Positions 6,303 through 7,493 of a stretch of 7,493 nt of DNA are shown here, in pieces. Source of the stretch: Flavobacteriales bacterium (GTDB taxonomy: Bacteria; Bacteroidota; Bacteroidia; Flavobacteriales_D; Crocinitomicaceae). Position numbers and translations under genes: made by a program. The notes under the pieces are model-generated. The model was given only the letters and a program-made list of their open reading frames with translations. It was not told the DNA's origin and made no database searches. Positions within the stretch are counted from its first letter, which is position 1, and the number at the start of each line of letters is the position of its first letter. The stretch lies in the NCBI GenBank assembly GCA_947476515.1, contig CANJQZ010000091.1, positions 1 to 7,493 on the forward strand, written 5' to 3'.

Positions 6303-7076
6303 GTGAAAAAATTATACAAGTTTTTAATCAATAAGCTTCCAAGACCTATGCTCATTCGTTTGAGTTATATCTTTAAAGTATTTGCACCCTTATTGTATAA
6401 AGGCGATAAAGTAAAATGTCCAGTTTGTGAAAAATCATTTTCTAAATTTTTGTCCTACGGTTCTAATGTAGCACACAGAGAAAATGTTCTTTGTCCTTAT
6501 GATTTAACCCTTGAAAGACACCGATTGATGTGGCTTTATCTAACCAAAGAATCTAATTTTTTCACTGCCGAAAAATTATCAGTACTTCATATTGCTCCGG
6601 AACAATGTTTTCTTCATAAATTTAAAAAGCAAAAAAACTTAGAGTATCTCACGGCAGATTTAATGTCTCCGATTGCAGACATGCATTTTGATGTTCATGA
6701 TATTCCATTAGAATCCAATCGTTTTGATGTTTTATTTTGCAATCATGTGATGGAGCATGTTGATGATCCGATAAAATGCATGAAAGAATTCTATAGAGTA
6801 ATGAAGCCAGGAGCTTGGGCAATTATGCAAGTTCCTCAAGATATGAGTCGCGAGTTAACTTATGAAGATGCAAGTATTACTTCTCCCGAACAAAGAGAAA
6901 TCCATTTCTGGCAATATGATCATGTGCGATTGTTTGGCAGGGATTATCCACAATGGTTAGAGAAAGCAGGATTTCAAGTTGATGTATTTGACATTAAACA
7001 GCATTACAGCAGCGAACAAATTGCTTCTTTTTGTATCTCACAAGATGAAATGCTCTACATTGCCAGAAAGGTATAA
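6303..7076 (+). CDS. Class I SAM-dependent methyltransferase with N-terminal cysteine motif
   Basis: A 257-residue protein of the Methyltransf_11-like group; substrate unknown. A basic/hydrophobic N-terminus (1-32) is followed by CPVC (39-42) and CPYD (64-67), resembling a zinc-binding knuckle in which the second Cys pair has lost one Cys. The conserved LERHRLMWLYL follows (70-80). The methyltransferase core shows SVLHIAPE (93-100) in place of the usual VLDIGCGxG, YLTADL (115-120, acidic end of strand 2), FDVHDIPLESNRFDVLFCNHVMEHV (129-153; the NHVMEHV part is characteristic) and EFYRVMKPGAW (162-172). The start is GTG at 6303: an in-frame TAA lies at 6291-6293, and the next candidate, ATG at 6348, would cut off the basic N-terminus. 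No Shine-Dalgarno is present. The peroxidase gene starts 6 nt after the stop, so both likely share one mRNA. Confidence 0.85.
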   Translation: MKKLYKFLINKLPRPMLIRLSYIFKVFAPLLYKGDKVKCPVCEKSFSKFLSYGSNVAHRENVLCPYDLTLERHRLMWLYLTKESNFFTAEKLSVLHIAPEQCFLHKFKKQKNLEYLTADLMSPIADMHFDVHDIPLESNRFDVLFCNHVMEHVDDPIKCMKEFYRVMKPGAWAIMQVPQDMSRELTYEDASITSPEQREIHFWQYDHVRLFGRDYPQWLEKAGFQVDVFDIKQHYSSEQIASFCISQDEMLYIARKV

Positions 7077-7082
7077 GCGGAG

Positions 7083-7493
7083 ATGAAAAAATTAAAGTAT
7101 TTATACTCAATAGGTGCCTTTTTAATTGGCCTCTCCCTTTGCTTTCAATCTTGTCATCCTGGAAAAAAATACGCAATTTCAACCCGCACAAATGCTTCAT
7201 TGGAAGCCATAGCCTTAGGAAAAAAGTTATTTTTTGACAAACGCTTGTCTATCAACAATTCCATTTCTTGCGCTTCTTGTCACCAAGTAGCTTTCGCCTT
7301 CACAGATCGAAAAAAGCTGAGTCGTGGAGTATACGGGCGCACCGCTTTTCGGAATGCACCCTCCTTATTAAATGTAAGTTTCTCTCCTACATTAATGTAT
7401 GATGGACAGGTTCCAACGCTTGAAATGCAAGTGCTAGTTCCTTTAAAAGATCATCGAGAAATGGGCAATGACCTACCCAAATTAATTAAAAAA
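7083..7493 (+). CDS. Di-haem cytochrome-c peroxidase / MauG family lipoprotein, N-terminal part (3' end outside window)
   Basis: An open frame of 137 residues from ATG 7083 to the window edge. It opens with a lipoprotein-type signal: MKKLKYLYS, hydrophobic 10-20, then FQSC with likely lipidated Cys24. Cys20 is a less likely alternative, since it would be preceded by Leu. The mature part starts like bacterial cytochrome-c peroxidases: ALGKKLFFDKRLS (44-56), haem c site CASCH (63-67; Cys63, Cys66, His67), AFTDRKKLSRGVYG (72-85), RNAPSLLN (90-97), MYDGQVPTLEMQ (105-116) and REMGN (125-129). Family members use two haems to reduce H2O2 or to oxidise substrates in the periplasm; only the first haem site lies in the window. 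MYDG stands where many members have FWDG. GCGGAG lies between the preceding stop and this ATG, but the purines abut the start too closely for an ordinary Shine-Dalgarno. Confidence 0.9.
   Translation, partial: MKKLKYLYSIGAFLIGLSLCFQSCHPGKKYAISTRTNASLEAIALGKKLFFDKRLSINNSISCASCHQVAFAFTDRKKLSRGVYGRTAFRNAPSLLNVSFSPTLMYDGQVPTLEMQVLVPLKDHREMGNDLPKLIKK

Noticed and set aside
7077..7082. GCGGAG as a Shine-Dalgarno sequence for the peroxidase
   Set aside because: It directly abuts the ATG, leaving no spacer, and other genes here lack Shine-Dalgarno sequences.
6994..7200. 68-residue reading frame on the minus strand
   Set aside because: It covers the end of the methyltransferase and the signal-peptide and N-terminal coding region of the peroxidase, both well supported on the plus strand.

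Overview
The window looks like ordinary chromosomal DNA of a member of the Bacteroidota (class not resolvable). The evidence is AT-rich DNA, starts without a Shine-Dalgarno sequence, a promoter matching the phylum's TTG / TAnnTTTG consensus, a DUF4421-type outer-membrane protein, and gene types common in that phylum. I see no phage, transposon, CRISPR array, tRNA or rRNA. I found no previously undescribed system; the points of interest are local (enzyme variants, gene overlaps, compact regulatory sites).

Layout: (1) Bases 1-1019, plus strand: the C-terminal part of a low-molecular-weight protein tyrosine phosphatase overlaps by 17 nt a short RsmI-like (tetrapyrrole-methylase fold) SAM-dependent methyltransferase. 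(2) Bases 1013-3111, plus strand: a 9-bp inverted repeat spans the methyltransferase stop codon and touches the promoter of hutU. HutU is a complete urocanate hydratase of the long, animal UROC1-like form, and it ends in a small terminator hairpin. (3) Bases 3095-6197, minus strand: an exported oligopeptidase B (S9 serine peptidase) is followed by, and overlaps by 38 nt, a DUF4421-like outer-membrane beta-barrel protein. This pair converges on hutU with only 5 nt between stop codons. (4) Bases 6198-6302: a 105-nt divergent intergenic region with a probable promoter for the rightward genes. (5) Bases 6303-7493, plus strand: a GTG-started methyltransferase with an N-terminal cysteine motif, then 6 nt later the start of a di-haem cytochrome-c-peroxidase-type lipoprotein that runs off the window.

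Functionally the window is a set of unrelated short transcription units. HutU performs the second step of histidine degradation but has no other hut gene beside it here. The peptidase and DUF4421 protein are probably co-translated and both act in the cell envelope. The methyltransferase and peroxidase probably share a transcript, but no functional link between them can be read from the sequence.
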